From: Paragonimus skrjabini miyazakii
Lineage: Eukaryota; Platyhelminthes; Trematoda; Plagiorchiida; Troglotrematidae
NCBI GenBank assembly: GCA_014338405.1
Contig: JTDE01000162.1
Span: forward strand, 117,193 to 181,192
DNA length: 64,000 nt
Direction of reading: 5' to 3'
This document shows positions 62,939 through 64,000 of the stretch, piece after piece (the first letter of the stretch is position 1; each line of letters opens with the position of its first letter). The notes beneath the pieces were generated by a model. It saw only the letters and a program-made list of their open reading frames with translations. It did not search any database and was not told where the DNA came from. The position numbers were made by a program, and so were the translations under genes.

Positions 62939-64000
62939 GGAGTGGACCTTTCAACGGAGTGAGGTGTTATAGTGTTGCTTTGAAAATGGCTGTTCACCAA
63001 TCACTGGACAAGCTACTGACGAACCCTCTAATAAGCAGCCAAAGCAAACTGTCCTGGAGTGAATGCACGCAATGGTAACTCAGTTCGTATCATCCACGTT
63101 GTTTTGTCACACTGACACACTGTTTATAATCTGTCCATTCGCCGCCTACATATGTGTTTACATCAACTGTTAACAAAACTTCTGTCTTGTGTGTAATGCA
63201 CTACAAATCATTAGACAACAAGAACCATTTTTCACCTGTATCAACGCATTTCGATCTGCTTGCTCTTGCAACCACAGTTAGTGCAATTACGCGTTCAAAA
63301 TTGTTAGAAATTTCTCTTCATACTTTAATTCTATATACTTGTATGTTATATATACATATTTATATATTTGCGATACTTATCAGTTATATATATGACGACT
63401 CAGGTTGAGCCGATCAAACTTTTGATGATCAGCGCTTTTCCGCAGAATCCCGGGGTTTGTAAGTGCTCTGTTAGGTTGCATCCAGTCGAAGATTATTTCA
63501 ATCCCTCTCAAAAACTTAGATTGGACTCAGTCACCACAGTATAACATGAAGCATTACAAGTAAACCCACCTTGTGAAGTTCTGTATTCTCTGCCTGTTAG
63601 TTACACAACCACGTGAATTCAGTCAATCTGATAATCGTAGGACCACCCACATATTGACTGAAGTTTCGAAAAAAGCTCGTGAAGCAAACCAGTTTATTAT
63701 ACCACAAAACAGAATGTGGTGTGTTTATTTAGTGCGAACAAGATTCTCATCATAAATTTTTTCGACAAACCATGAGATGTTGCGAATGATATAAAATGTG
63801 TTTCATAATTATAATAATAACTGACATCTAGTGTCTGTTCACAACATATCCACGTGGGTGACACAATTTAAAATTTATTTGGTACTTTTCATCTGGATTA
63901 ACGATACTCTGATGAGTGGCACTCACAAGCCTTCCGTCGTAAAAGTCACTGTGTCTCGGTCGTCTTTTGCTACTTACGGAAATGCACGAAGTGAAATCGA
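62939..64000. other. Non-coding stretch, AT-rich
   Basis: Includes an AT-rich, TATATA-containing patch at about 63330-63395. No gene was recognised. Confidence 0.5.

Noticed and set aside
63906..63935. CTGATGAGTGGCACTCAC, hammerhead-like first box with a small hairpin
   Set aside because: No GAAA box follows the hairpin.
1..64000. CRISPR arrays, bacterial operons, riboswitches, rRNA genes
   Set aside because: No regularly spaced repeats, no clustered same-strand ORFs and no rRNA-like conserved blocks were seen.

Overview
The window looks like a piece of a metazoan nuclear genome, most likely a flatworm and probably a trematode. The grounds are AT-rich sequence (roughly 38-40% G+C by eye), very long gene-poor stretches, a spliced coding exon, several decayed Penelope-like retroelements (PLEs) of the kind common in trematodes, tRNA-derived repeats, and a 100-N scaffold gap. 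The phylum and class are inferences; no rRNA or mitochondrial marker is present. Nothing suggests a prokaryotic origin: no operons and no long ORFs except one.

Only one coding region is strongly supported. It is a 381-codon exon on the minus strand (15844-16987) with a long Ser/Pro/Arg-rich N-terminus that ends in a Ras-type P-loop and stops at a consensus splice donor. It resembles invertebrate RGK (Rad/Gem/Rem) GTPases. The remaining exons should lie at lower coordinates on the minus strand; I could not find them in 1-15843, so that stretch is probably intron or extends past the window.

The rest is mostly mobile-element debris. Three separate PLE fragments, all on the plus strand, cover the reverse transcriptase core (26690-27292), the RT-to-endonuclease region with the complete C-terminus (45770-46572) and the endonuclease/C-terminal part (37010-37545). 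All are broken by stops and frameshifts. A further piece at 49800-49935 carries a hammerhead-ribozyme-like core as found at PLE termini. A GC-rich element at 17815-18570 has a 175-bp tandem duplication, a G-rich tract and an LTR-like segment. A pol III-promoter-bearing, SINE-like family occurs at 2345-2585 and as an inverted cluster at 23865-24770. A second tRNA-like repeat occurs at 51935-52014, and a relative of it contains the assembly gap at 35120-35219.

A handful of short open frames with good splice signals are listed as candidate exons at low confidence. At this base composition about 6% of codons are stops by chance, so several open runs of 100-150 codons are expected in 64 kb, and open length alone is not evidence of a gene. 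No CRISPR array, riboswitch, origin or obviously novel biological system was seen.
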